This document shows positions 1 through 6,501 of a DNA stretch of 12,926 nt, one piece after another (positions within the stretch are counted from its first letter, which is position 1; every line of letters starts with the position of its first letter). The notes under the pieces are model-generated. The model saw only the letters and a program-made list of their open reading frames with translations, made no database searches and was not told the origin of the DNA. The DNA comes from an uncultured Bacteroides sp. (GTDB lineage Bacteria; Bacteroidota; Bacteroidia; Bacteroidales; Bacteroidaceae). The translations under genes were made by a program, and so were the position numbers. Location of the stretch: positions 1 to 12,926 of the forward strand of contig CAUHML010000092.1 of assembly GCA_959606905.1 (NCBI GenBank). Direction: 5' to 3'.

Positions 1-31
1 AGCAAAAATAAGCATATCAAAGCATTCTTTC

Positions 32-77
32 GGTGTACTATTCGGTGTACCTGATCGCTTTTAATACTATGTACACC
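32..77. repeat. Short GGTGTAC repeats (two direct, one inverted)
   Basis: GGTGTAC occurs at 32-38 and 44-50, and its inverse GTACACC at 71-77. The second and third copies can form a 7-bp hairpin with a 20-nt loop. This lies in a 241-base stretch at the window edge where I see no gene. It could be a binding site or part of a transcript end; nothing decides between these. Confidence 0.35.
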
Positions 78-241
78 TATTTGGTAATGTAATCATACAG
101 AACAAAATGTAGATGCCTAACGTAAGATATACTATCTTTCTTTTTCGATAAAAGTAGTGACAATAAAGTTGTCATAACTATAATAGTTATCGTACATATA
201 CTCATATATCTCCATCATTATGGGTTAAGATAGGGATACTG

Positions 242-694
242 TCAAATGTTATCATGCTTTGCTAATGTCTTTTTTCTCTGTAATAGATGTGAAATGCCTA
301 TTGCTAAAAGTAAATACAAAACAAGAACTTGGTTCGCCAACCATACAAAAATGAAATTATCAATGTTGGGGGGAAGATATGCATCATTAGGCGAATATCT
401 AACCCCATCCCAATATTCTTTTAATTCTTCTATTTTAAAATAGTAGGTGTAAGACCATATGTTAAAACATAATAAAATGATGGTTGAAATTACTCTCAAG
501 GTTATTTTATGCAAAACAATATCCCAAATTACAAATAATAACAGTGCAATTATCAACAAGAATGCTTGTAAAAAAGGAGTGAAATTCATCCCTCCATTTG
601 TATCTACTATACATATAGTCCATCTTAAAATACCTATTATTATTCCAAATAGGAGAAAATAGACCGTATGGTGTATCTTGTTTTTTATGCTCAT
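242..694 (-). CDS. Small polytopic membrane protein, unknown function
   Basis: A 150-residue protein with four predicted membrane helices at about residues 11-29, 41-60, 66-85 and 113-136. The loop at 87-111 is polar and rich in aromatic residues and prolines. The C-terminus (139-146) is basic, which fits a cytoplasmic tail. I recognise no family. The ATG at 692-694 is the only good start. The gene points away from the window interior and is separated from the radical SAM gene by about 345 bases, so it is probably transcribed on its own. A Bacteroides-type -7 box (TATCTTTG) lies on the same strand at 833-840, and a perfect 8-bp inverted repeat lies about 30 bases upstream of the start. The plus-strand ORFs inside it are low-complexity shadows. 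Confidence 0.7.
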   Translation of the reverse strand: MSIKNKIHHTVYFLLFGIIIGILRWTICIVDTNGGMNFTPFLQAFLLIIALLLFVIWDIVLHKITLRVISTIILLCFNIWSYTYYFKIEELKEYWDGVRYSPNDAYLPPNIDNFIFVWLANQVLVLYLLLAIGISHLLQRKKTLAKHDNI

Positions 695-722
695 TTTCCA
701 GAATTGTTGTCAGCTTGGACGT

Positions 723-745
723 TTGCATACTCTATCCGTATGCAA
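723..745. promoter_or_regulatory. Perfect 8-bp inverted repeat, possible operator
   Basis: TTGCATAC (723-730) and GTATGCAA (738-745) are exact inverse copies separated by 7 bases. The site sits between a possible -7 box (833-840, minus strand) and the start of the 242-694 membrane-protein gene, so in the leader of that transcript. It could bind a dimeric regulator or form an RNA hairpin. There is no U-tract, so a terminator is unlikely. Confidence 0.4.
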
Positions 746-832
746 TTCTCACTATTCTTTTCTTCTTTGTATGATGCTCCCTCTCTGTTTCTGAACGTTG
801 TTCATGCAGCCGAAAGTAATATAATATAGCCA

Positions 833-840
833 CAAAGATA
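833..840 (-). promoter_or_regulatory. Possible -7 promoter box (TATCTTTG)
   Basis: On the minus strand this reads TATCTTTG, an exact match to the Bacteroidetes -7 consensus TAnnTTTG. It would give a leader of about 130 nt for the membrane-protein gene to its left. No clear -33 element is seen, so this is tentative. Confidence 0.35.
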
Positions 841-1040
841 AAGAAAGAAATAGAAAAACCGACAGAGTAGTTGGTTCTATTTTATTAAAGTACTTTTCAC
901 GGGGATTTATTGCTGTCTTATGTTGCCTGCAACCAGCATTTTCAAGCTTTCGGCAGTGAATTGAGGCAGTGCAGGCTTCGTGGCGTGACAGTTTCTTTAG
1001 CGGCAATTCATTTTTATTCAACGTAGTAAAATGATATTTG

Positions 1041-2681
1041 TTATATATCTGTTTTAGCTTTGAATACGGGGAATGTTCTCTGTATTTCTGTTTCAAATCC
1101 AAACCAATAACCGCATTTTGTATTTTCATCGAGCGGAAGAAAACAAAGTCGCAGATTGCTTTTATATTCTCCATATATCACTTCCCATTTCTCAGGCGGA
1201 ATCTGATGTTTGGTTTTTACTTTTTCTGCCGGAGTCTTTTTTAAGGACATGCCAGCTTCTATCCAAGCAATGCTTGCTTGGATTTTATATTCAGGATAGG
1301 CCAGTTTGCAATATTCATAAAGTATAAGCCCGCGTTTCTCCAAACTCATAGGCTGGTCTATCAGATTTACCTGTATCAGATATTTAAGGAAGTTATGTAG
1401 AAAATCTTTGTCATTTAATATTAACTCTCTGGTTAGTGTATGCCAGGCGGGAGTATTGTAGAAAGCATCTAACAGGCGAGACAGCCGGCGAGCGGTTTGC
1501 AGTTCTCCAACGCTGATTTCGTTGGTTTCCAAAACTTCGTAAGGAGGAAAGGGGGAATAGCGTATTCCAAGTTCTTCTGCCCGTCGACGCATTTCCGTAC
1601 CTGGAAGCAATTTGAGTGATTCCAGCTGTATCTCTCCTGCATTGTATCCGGCAAGGGTATATACATCTTCAAATATTTCATAGAGGTGATAGAGGGGAAG
1701 TCCGGCAATGAGGTCGGCATGCGTTTCCATATTCGGGAGCGAGCATAGAAATTTCAGCCCTTTTAAGGCATCGGATAATTTTCCTATACGGTGGCTTTGC
1801 TCAAGAACAGGTTCGCGCAAACTTTGAATTCCCGCTTCGAGGTGAAGCAGACCTTGTGGCAATTGTTTCAATTCTTCTTTCAGTTCTTCGGAAAGAAGAG
1901 CTGGATGTATCTCTAAATGAAAATGTATATCGGGATATTCTAAAAACAGCTGGAGCAGTTCTTTTGCGCGATGCGTATTGTAGTTGAATGTACGGTCGAG
2001 TACACGTATGTTTTTGATACCGTGTTCGTGAATGGTTTGAAGCCGTTGGCGGATGTTTTCAATGGAGAGTGTACGTATAGGTTTTTCGCCGCCGCTGACG
2101 CAAAAGGCGCAAGTGTTGAAACATCCGCGTGTGGTTTCAAGTTGCACAAACGGTTTGTCCCAATTGAAGAAACAGCTTTTTTCGGGTGGAATGAGTCTGG
2201 AAAAGTTTAAGACACGGGCTGTTCCATTGTCTCTGTATTGCTTGTCAGTGTCCAAATAGCATAGTCCGGCAATATCATTCCACAGTTCTGGTTGGTTCCA
2301 GCAAGTCAGCCATTGGGGAAAGACTTCCTCGCCTTCTCCTCTGAATACGCAGTCCACAAAAGGGTACTTGCGCAGAAATAACTCATTATTTCCGAGGAAC
2401 TCCGGACCGCCTAATATGAGACATGCTTCGGGAAGTAATACTTTCAGCCTTGAAGTAATATGCAGCAACTGTTCGTGATTGAAAAGCCAGGTTGTTGCAG
2501 CTATGATGTCGGGCTTATGGCGGTAAGCTTCGTCTACAACGGTTCCTACATTCTCATTTATCGTGGCAGATACTATTGCCCATTCAATAGATGAGTCGTT
2601 TGCTATCTGTGCATGTAGCGCAGGAAGTGCCAATGAAGAATGAGCGTAGGAACTATTTAGGTCTATCCAAAGAATTTTCAT
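1041..2681 (-). CDS. B12-binding-type radical SAM protein (DUF4080 class)
   Basis: A 546-residue protein. Residues 1-135 form a cobalamin-binding-like Rossmann domain with a GGPE motif at 91-94 and GEGEE at 115-119. The radical SAM core follows, with the [4Fe-4S] cluster motif C187-x3-C191-x2-C194 inside TTRGCFNTCAFC. The C-terminal region fits the DUF4080 class common in Bacteroidales. The cluster reductively cleaves S-adenosylmethionine to start radical chemistry in the cytoplasm. The substrate is unknown. I do not see the DxHxxG motif of base-off B12 enzymes, so cobalamin binding is a family inference. The ATG at 2679-2681 is about 24 bases below a TATCTTTG box on the same strand. The gene is divergent from the AraC-type regulator and looks like ordinary host chromosome. 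Confidence 0.9.
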   Translation of the reverse strand: MKILWIDLNSSYAHSSLALPALHAQIANDSSIEWAIVSATINENVGTVVDEAYRHKPDIIAATTWLFNHEQLLHITSRLKVLLPEACLILGGPEFLGNNELFLRKYPFVDCVFRGEGEEVFPQWLTCWNQPELWNDIAGLCYLDTDKQYRDNGTARVLNFSRLIPPEKSCFFNWDKPFVQLETTRGCFNTCAFCVSGGEKPIRTLSIENIRQRLQTIHEHGIKNIRVLDRTFNYNTHRAKELLQLFLEYPDIHFHLEIHPALLSEELKEELKQLPQGLLHLEAGIQSLREPVLEQSHRIGKLSDALKGLKFLCSLPNMETHADLIAGLPLYHLYEIFEDVYTLAGYNAGEIQLESLKLLPGTEMRRRAEELGIRYSPFPPYEVLETNEISVGELQTARRLSRLLDAFYNTPAWHTLTRELILNDKDFLHNFLKYLIQVNLIDQPMSLEKRGLILYEYCKLAYPEYKIQASIAWIEAGMSLKKTPAEKVKTKHQIPPEKWEVIYGEYKSNLRLCFLPLDENTKCGYWFGFETEIQRTFPVFKAKTDI

Positions 2682-2703
2682 ATCTGATTAAGTTTCGTCT
2701 TTG

Positions 2704-2711
2704 CAAAGATA
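2704..2711 (-). promoter_or_regulatory. -7 promoter box of the radical SAM gene
   Basis: The minus strand reads TATCTTTG, an exact TAnnTTTG match, 22 bases upstream of the radical SAM start. The -33 element is not obvious. Confidence 0.5.
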
Positions 2712-2744
2712 GATGATTTTACTGTTAGGATAAATAAAAAAGTA

Positions 2745-2752
2745 TATATTTG
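2745..2752 (+). promoter_or_regulatory. -7 promoter box of the AraC-type regulator
   Basis: TATATTTG matches the Bacteroidetes -7 consensus TAnnTTTG and lies 35 bases upstream of the regulator ATG at 2788. It is divergent from the radical SAM promoter box 33 bases away. Confidence 0.5.
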
Positions 2753-2787
2753 CGAACAGTTAGTAAATCCGAATAGGTTCAAATGCT

Positions 2788-4509
2788 ATGAAAAAATTCC
2801 TTTATATCTGTTTCTTATTTTGGGTGAACAGCGTTTTTTTGATGGCTCAGGAAAAAAAAGAGAGCGGACAATCTTCACTTTATACGGATCAATATATTAC
2901 AGATATATATATGAGTGAACCCGACCGTGCCTTGCAGTTGCTGGATGAAGCTGAAAAGAAGAAGGTAATGATGCCTGCGCGCATAAACGATTTGCGGAGT
3001 ATGGTCTATCGTAATAGATATCAGTGCAAATTGGCTTTTCGTTATGCACGGAGAGCTTATGTTCAGGATTCCATTGCTGGTAATAGTCCTGAACATTTGC
3101 TTAAGATGACGATTGCATTGGCGGAGTTATCAAGTTTGTTGAGTGAATATGAGGTGAGTAACCGGTATGTTGTTGAAGGCATCAGGCAAGCGAGGGATAT
3201 GGAGAATAAGCGGGCAGAGGCTAAACTGTTGTTCTGTATGGGAGAAAATAAGCGTTGGCTGTCTTTTAAAAAGGATGCTTACGAAACATTTGATGAAGCT
3301 ATTCAACTTTTGAGGGATGCTGACGATGCATATGGTTTGCGTATGCTTTCTTATTTCAACGGGGTTAAAATGAGTTTTTTGATAGATGATGGATTAATAG
3401 ATGATGCGTTGTCCGTTGGGCTATATCGACAGAAGCTGTTGGATAAAATGGAAGGCAAGGAAGGAATACAAGCTGCTTATTTGGACTTACAGAAGTCTTA
3501 TCTGTATTCCAAATTGGCTTATTTGTATTATTGTTCGGGTGATAAGGAGAAAGCAGAGGAATGTTTTATAAAATATAAGTCTACTTTGGCAGCTTCAACT
3601 CCTGCCGGGAAATACGATGCTACTCCCTATTTGTTTGTGACAGGCCGGTATAGGGAAGTTTTAGATAATTGTCGCGAGCTGAAAGAAGTTTTTAGGAGAG
3701 AGGATACAATTAATTATCAGTATCGTGGCATTTTGTCTAAAGAGATAAAAGCTTATACCGGTTTGAAGGAATATGAAAAGGCAGTGAAGCTAAGTACTGT
3801 TTTCATTGCTTTGACTGACAGCATATATCAGCGTGAAAAAACAAATGCGGCACTGGAATTAGAAACCTTGTACGATGTTGATGAGAGAGAAGCCCACATT
3901 GCAGAACAAGCTTTAAAATTGAAGATACGGACAATTTCTCTGGCTTTTATTTTTTTTATAGTACTGCTGGTCTTGTTTTTTCTTTGGAAGGTTTGGCTGC
4001 AGAATCGTAATATCAAAGAAAAGAACAGGGCATTGGTGAAGTATGTAAATGAGGCGCTGTCAGAGCAAAAGAAGAAACAGCAATCGCCTGGTGAAGATGA
4101 TAAGTCTATTCTGTATAATGACTTGGATACAGAATCTTCCGACATTGATAAAGAGTATGAAATCAATAAACAGGTCTTTCAGAAATTGGATTCTTTGATA
4201 AGGAGAGATGAATTGTATCTTTCTGCTGATTTGTCAAGAGAAGATTTAGTCAGAATGGCGCATATGAATAATACCCGTTTTGCTAAGATGATAAAAGAAA
4301 ATACAGGTACTAATCTGAGTGGTTATATCAATGAGTTGCGTTTGAATCATGCTATACATTTGTTGAAGGAACATCCTGAATATACTTTACGTGCTATAGC
4401 TGAGGCTTCCGGCATTAATAGTATGCCTACTTTTCATAGTCTGTTCAAGAATAAAACGGGAATGACACCTTCTGAATTTAAAAAGACCCAAATGGATATG
4501 AAACAATAA
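2788..4509 (+). CDS. Membrane-tethered TPR/AraC-family transcriptional regulator
   Basis: A 573-residue one-component regulator. Residues 1-20 resemble a signal sequence (two lysines, then a hydrophobic run ending in A-Q). Residues of about 30-370 are helical, with TPR-like repeats (for example the segment with YYCSGDKEKAEECF) and would be periplasmic. A membrane helix lies at about 385-405, followed by a basic, charged coiled-coil linker. Residues of about 470-568 form an AraC-type double helix-turn-helix ending in the typical GMTPSEF motif. By family knowledge such proteins sense an envelope or periplasmic state and bind DNA from the membrane. The signal and targets cannot be read from the sequence. 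It is alone on its strand and divergent from the radical SAM gene; no following operon partner is evident. Confidence 0.88.
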   Translation: MKKFLYICFLFWVNSVFLMAQEKKESGQSSLYTDQYITDIYMSEPDRALQLLDEAEKKKVMMPARINDLRSMVYRNRYQCKLAFRYARRAYVQDSIAGNSPEHLLKMTIALAELSSLLSEYEVSNRYVVEGIRQARDMENKRAEAKLLFCMGENKRWLSFKKDAYETFDEAIQLLRDADDAYGLRMLSYFNGVKMSFLIDDGLIDDALSVGLYRQKLLDKMEGKEGIQAAYLDLQKSYLYSKLAYLYYCSGDKEKAEECFIKYKSTLAASTPAGKYDATPYLFVTGRYREVLDNCRELKEVFRREDTINYQYRGILSKEIKAYTGLKEYEKAVKLSTVFIALTDSIYQREKTNAALELETLYDVDEREAHIAEQALKLKIRTISLAFIFFIVLLVLFFLWKVWLQNRNIKEKNRALVKYVNEALSEQKKKQQSPGEDDKSILYNDLDTESSDIDKEYEINKQVFQKLDSLIRRDELYLSADLSREDLVRMAHMNNTRFAKMIKENTGTNLSGYINELRLNHAIHLLKEHPEYTLRAIAEASGINSMPTFHSLFKNKTGMTPSEFKKTQMDMKQ

Positions 4510-4680
4510 ATTATTGTTATACAATATTATAAGACTTTTCTTTATAAACTTTAGGACATTTCTTTATAGCAAGAGCTTTTAAATTAAGATGCTTCATGCA
4601 GAAAAGCTTTTCTTTGCAGTATAAAAACATTGCTACGTATATATTTTGTTGGCTGATGCCATATAATATACGCCAAAGTA

Positions 4681-4851
4681 ATGTATGGATATATTTTATG
4701 CAATAATAAACAGGAGTTGAATTTGAGTGCTACTGACGCAGTATATGAAATGCACGAGAACAATTTTCTACGTTCTTTGACTGATTTGAAGAGCCCGGCT
4801 CTTTTGCACAGGGGACTGGTTTGGGGTTATCAATATGCAAGTCTATTGTAA
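4681..4851 (+). CDS. Possible 56-residue protein, unknown
   Basis: An ATG at 4681 opens a 56-codon frame ending in TAA at 4849-4851. The protein is mixed in composition, starts MYGYILCNNKQ and ends WGYQYASLL, and matches nothing I know. A near-match to a -7 box (TATATTTTG, 4640-4648) with TTTG at 4613-4616 lies upstream. The strong hairpin at 4789-4803 falls inside the frame, which could instead mean that the stretch acts as an RNA. It may also be a gene remnant. Confidence 0.3.
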   Translation: MYGYILCNNKQELNLSATDAVYEMHENNFLRSLTDLKSPALLHRGLVWGYQYASLL

Positions 4852-4945
4852 AGAGTGCGGGAATGGAATCATAAGCGTTGGTTCCTAATCGGTGTGGAAA
4901 GTCTGTTTTGAGTGATTCTATTCTGCTGTTTGCAACTTATTGAAG

Positions 4946-4963
4946 GGATACTAAAGAGTATCC
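4946..4963 (+). other. Perfect 7-bp hairpin with AAAG loop
   Basis: GGATACT (4946-4952) and AGTATCC (4957-4963) pair perfectly around a 4-nt loop. It stands 20 bases before the terminator-like hairpin at 4983. The two together would suit the 3' end of a small RNA transcript. Confidence 0.45.
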
Positions 4964-4982
4964 TAAGTTCTGTTTATTCTGG

Positions 4983-5019
4983 GGTCCCGTAGGTCGTTGA
5001 GATTTGCGGGACTCTTTTT
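4983..5019 (+). terminator. Rho-independent terminator-like hairpin
   Basis: GTCCCG (4984-4989) pairs with CGGGAC (5007-5012), with a 17-nt loop and a T-rich tail (TCTTTTT) directly after. It could end a transcript through 4681-4980, or the distal transcript of the AraC-type gene. Confidence 0.6.
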
Positions 5020-5262
5020 ATGTTGAGCTCAAAAATAAAAGCGGAACATTCAGTAAATGTAGCCATACTCTTTTTGCTAAAACATTACTAAACAATTTTT
5101 GGACTGACCCTGGCGGGTTTTTGACGTTTCTGTCTCATACGCCAAAGATAGCGTTTTTAACCCTAATTCCCCCAAGTTTTTTATATGCTTAAATATAAAA
5201 TCCCTCAGATTGTTACGTTGACCCTTGATCCGATTAATCCCCCCAAAAGCTTGATATATAGC

Positions 5263-5297
5263 AAAAAAGAGGAAAATCATTACTGAAATTCCTCTTT
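5263..5297 (-). terminator. Terminator of the tRNA-His gene
   Basis: On the minus strand, AAAGAGGAA (5289-5297 as read on that strand) pairs over 9 bp with TTCCTCTTT (5266-5274), with a 14-nt loop and a run of six T (5263-5268). It lies just 3' of the tRNA-His fragment and is the host tRNA terminator left in place. Confidence 0.75.
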
Positions 5298-5302
5298 CTT
5301 TT

Positions 5303-5348
5303 GGGTGACTGAAGGGACTCGAACCCTCGACATTCAGAACCACAATCT
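5303..5348 (-). pseudogene. 3' half of tRNA-His: attachment-site scar
   Basis: Read on the minus strand, these 46 nt hold the anticodon loop TTGTGGT (anticodon GTG, histidine) with TCTGA as the 3' stem strand. They continue with the T arm GAGGG-TTCGAGT-CCCTT and the 3' acceptor strand AGTCACCC. Upstream, where the D arm and a 5' acceptor GGTGACT should lie, the sequence is unrelated and AT-rich. A tyrosine integrase that targets a tRNA 3' end leaves exactly this: the original 3' end and terminator at one junction and a restored full tRNA at the other. Given the strand, the element extends to the right, which agrees with the phage genes found there. The full tRNA-His should lie beyond the right edge of the window. 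Confidence 0.8.
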
Positions 5349-5409
5349 AAGGAACTGTATTGGGTATTATGTTGATAATCATTTTGTTGTTTTATGTTTT
5401 GTTCTTGTT

Positions 5410-5431
5410 TGGGTAAACAATGGGTAAACAA
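5410..5431. repeat. Tandem 11-bp repeat at the prophage end (possible arm sites)
   Basis: TGGGTAAACAA occurs twice back to back (5410-5420, 5421-5431), and TGGGTA again at 5361-5366. These lie 13-83 bases inside the junction with tRNA-His. Short direct repeats at this distance are typical of arm-type binding sites for a tyrosine integrase or excisionase. The role is inferred from position only. Confidence 0.4.
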
Positions 5432-5443
5432 TTTATAAAATCA

Positions 5444-5641
5444 TCACATTGTTGGTTTAGACCCGCTGCTGATTTTCGGAGTTGGGTCGTATTCCGCTTC
5501 TTGTCTTCGTTTCTCGTCCTCGTCTTTGAGATACTTGTTTCTTATCTCTTTAATGTCATTGGTCATTCCCCATACTTTGAAGAAGAGGATGATTTGCAGT
5601 AATCCGAATATTAGGAGTATGATAGTTAGAAAGTCAATCAT
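5444..5641 (-). CDS. Small single-pass membrane protein
   Basis: A 65-residue protein: a hydrophobic helix at about residues 4-22, then a basic and acidic helical tail (about 27-50) and a polar, proline- and serine-containing end. It would sit in the inner membrane with the charged tail in the cytoplasm. I do not know its function. It is the last gene of the leftward lysogeny operon, 16 bases after the lipoprotein, and is the gene nearest to the attachment junction. Small membrane proteins of this kind next to a phage repressor can act in superinfection exclusion, but that is only a possibility here. Confidence 0.7.
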   Translation of the reverse strand: MIDFLTIILLIFGLLQIILFFKVWGMTNDIKEIRNKYLKDEDEKRRQEAEYDPTPKISSGSKPTM

Positions 5642-5657
5642 GACCCTATTGTTTTAA

Positions 5658-6497
5658 TTATTTCCAAACATAATTGTATCTCAGCTCTGATTCATCATCT
5701 TTATAACTATAGGATATGGATATTTTATTAATTGTACCATCATCGTTATATAGATAATCATAATATGTCCAGTTATCAAATAAATATGCTTTTTTAGACT
5801 TTCTTTGAATACGTCCCAATGAATCATATTTGTATTCAAATTTTTGTTCTATTGATTCTTTGTCTGTATCTCCACTAATATACGTTTCTTGCAGAAGATT
5901 ACCTTTAGAATCATATTCATAAATATATCTTCCGAACAACGTTCCATCTTTTATACTATGCTTAACCACATAAACCTTATTGTTTTCGTATGTGTATTCG
6001 CTGATATATCCAAAGTCATTGCTAAGCCAAATATCTTTTTCTATTGTTTTTATAAGCCTTCTTTGATTGTCATATTCAAATGTCCAATCCTCATTTAAAT
6101 CTCCATCCTCATCATATACCATCATGCGAGATACAGAATCAATAGAGTTGTACTCGTATTTATATTTCTTCTCGAATAATGTCAATTCATAATCATTACG
6201 TTCAATTAGCCGTCCTTGGTTGTCGTATGTGTATTTATACGTGTAGTCAATTCTTGAATCTACAGCATTAACATAGTGGTTTGTTGTTTTTTCTGCGATT
6301 GTTCCATCTTGGTTGTATTTGTATTGTTCGTAGAGTTCGCCGTATTCGCTAATTTCTCCAAATTTCTTTTCGTGCTCTTTGACTACTATTTCAGATAAAT
6401 ATTTTGTTCCATTATCTAAACCTTCATCATCTGATGAACATGCTGTAAACAGTATCATTGGCAATATAGCTACCATAAAAAATAAAATCTTCTTCAT
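5658..6497 (-). CDS. YD-repeat surface lipoprotein carried by the prophage
   Basis: A 279-residue lipoprotein. Residues 1-19 are a signal peptide ending F-T-A before Cys20, the lipidation site. The next residues, S-S-D-D-E, fit the acidic export signal that sends Bacteroides lipoproteins to the cell surface. The rest consists of about eight tandem repeats of the YD/RHS type, with motifs such as YTYDNQGRL, FEYDNQRRL, YEYDSKGNL and YKYDSLGRI, which form beta-hairpin wraps or sheets. At 279 residues it is far shorter than true RHS toxins and carries no C-terminal toxin domain. It starts 4 bases after the nuclease gene and so is co-expressed with it and the repressor. I infer a role in changing the host surface, perhaps blocking other phages; a cargo gene without phage benefit is also possible. 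Confidence 0.85.
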   Translation of the reverse strand: MKKILFFMVAILPMILFTACSSDDEGLDNGTKYLSEIVVKEHEKKFGEISEYGELYEQYKYNQDGTIAEKTTNHYVNAVDSRIDYTYKYTYDNQGRLIERNDYELTLFEKKYKYEYNSIDSVSRMMVYDEDGDLNEDWTFEYDNQRRLIKTIEKDIWLSNDFGYISEYTYENNKVYVVKHSIKDGTLFGRYIYEYDSKGNLLQETYISGDTDKESIEQKFEYKYDSLGRIQRKSKKAYLFDNWTYYDYLYNDDGTINKISISYSYKDDESELRYNYVWK

Positions 6498-6501
6498 AAT
6501 C

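Larger units (their letters stand above)
695..1040. other. Intergenic stretch, no convincing gene
   Basis: No ORF here looks coding. A reading frame at 752-1174 on the minus strand overlaps the end of the radical SAM gene and has unconvincing composition. The stretch contains the inverted repeat at 723-745 and a possible promoter at 833-840. It also has weak repeats: GGCAGTG twice, at 952-958 and 965-971, and GCCTGC/GCAGGC at 925-930 and 971-976. No clear Rho-independent terminator for the radical SAM gene is visible. Confidence 0.5.
4510..5302. other. Gene-poor intergenic region before the tRNA scar
   Basis: Nearly 800 bases without a recognisable gene. It holds a possible 56-codon ORF (4681-4851) and a compact hairpin AAGAGC-CCG-GCTCTT at 4789-4803. 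It also holds a perfect tetraloop hairpin at 4946-4963, a terminator-like hairpin at 4983-5019, and the tRNA terminator at 5263-5297. A minus-strand TATCTTTG box lies at 5143-5150. The reading frame at 5004-5192 is AT-rich and not convincing. Confidence 0.5.

Noticed and set aside
752..1174. 140-codon minus-strand frame upstream of the 242-694 gene
   Set aside because: It overlaps the end of the radical SAM gene in another frame, has odd composition and shows no domain. No homologue is known to me.
5004..5192. Frame of 62 codons and the opposing frame at 5077-5343
   Set aside because: AT-rich, low-complexity translation in a terminator- and tRNA-containing region; the second runs through the tRNA fragment.
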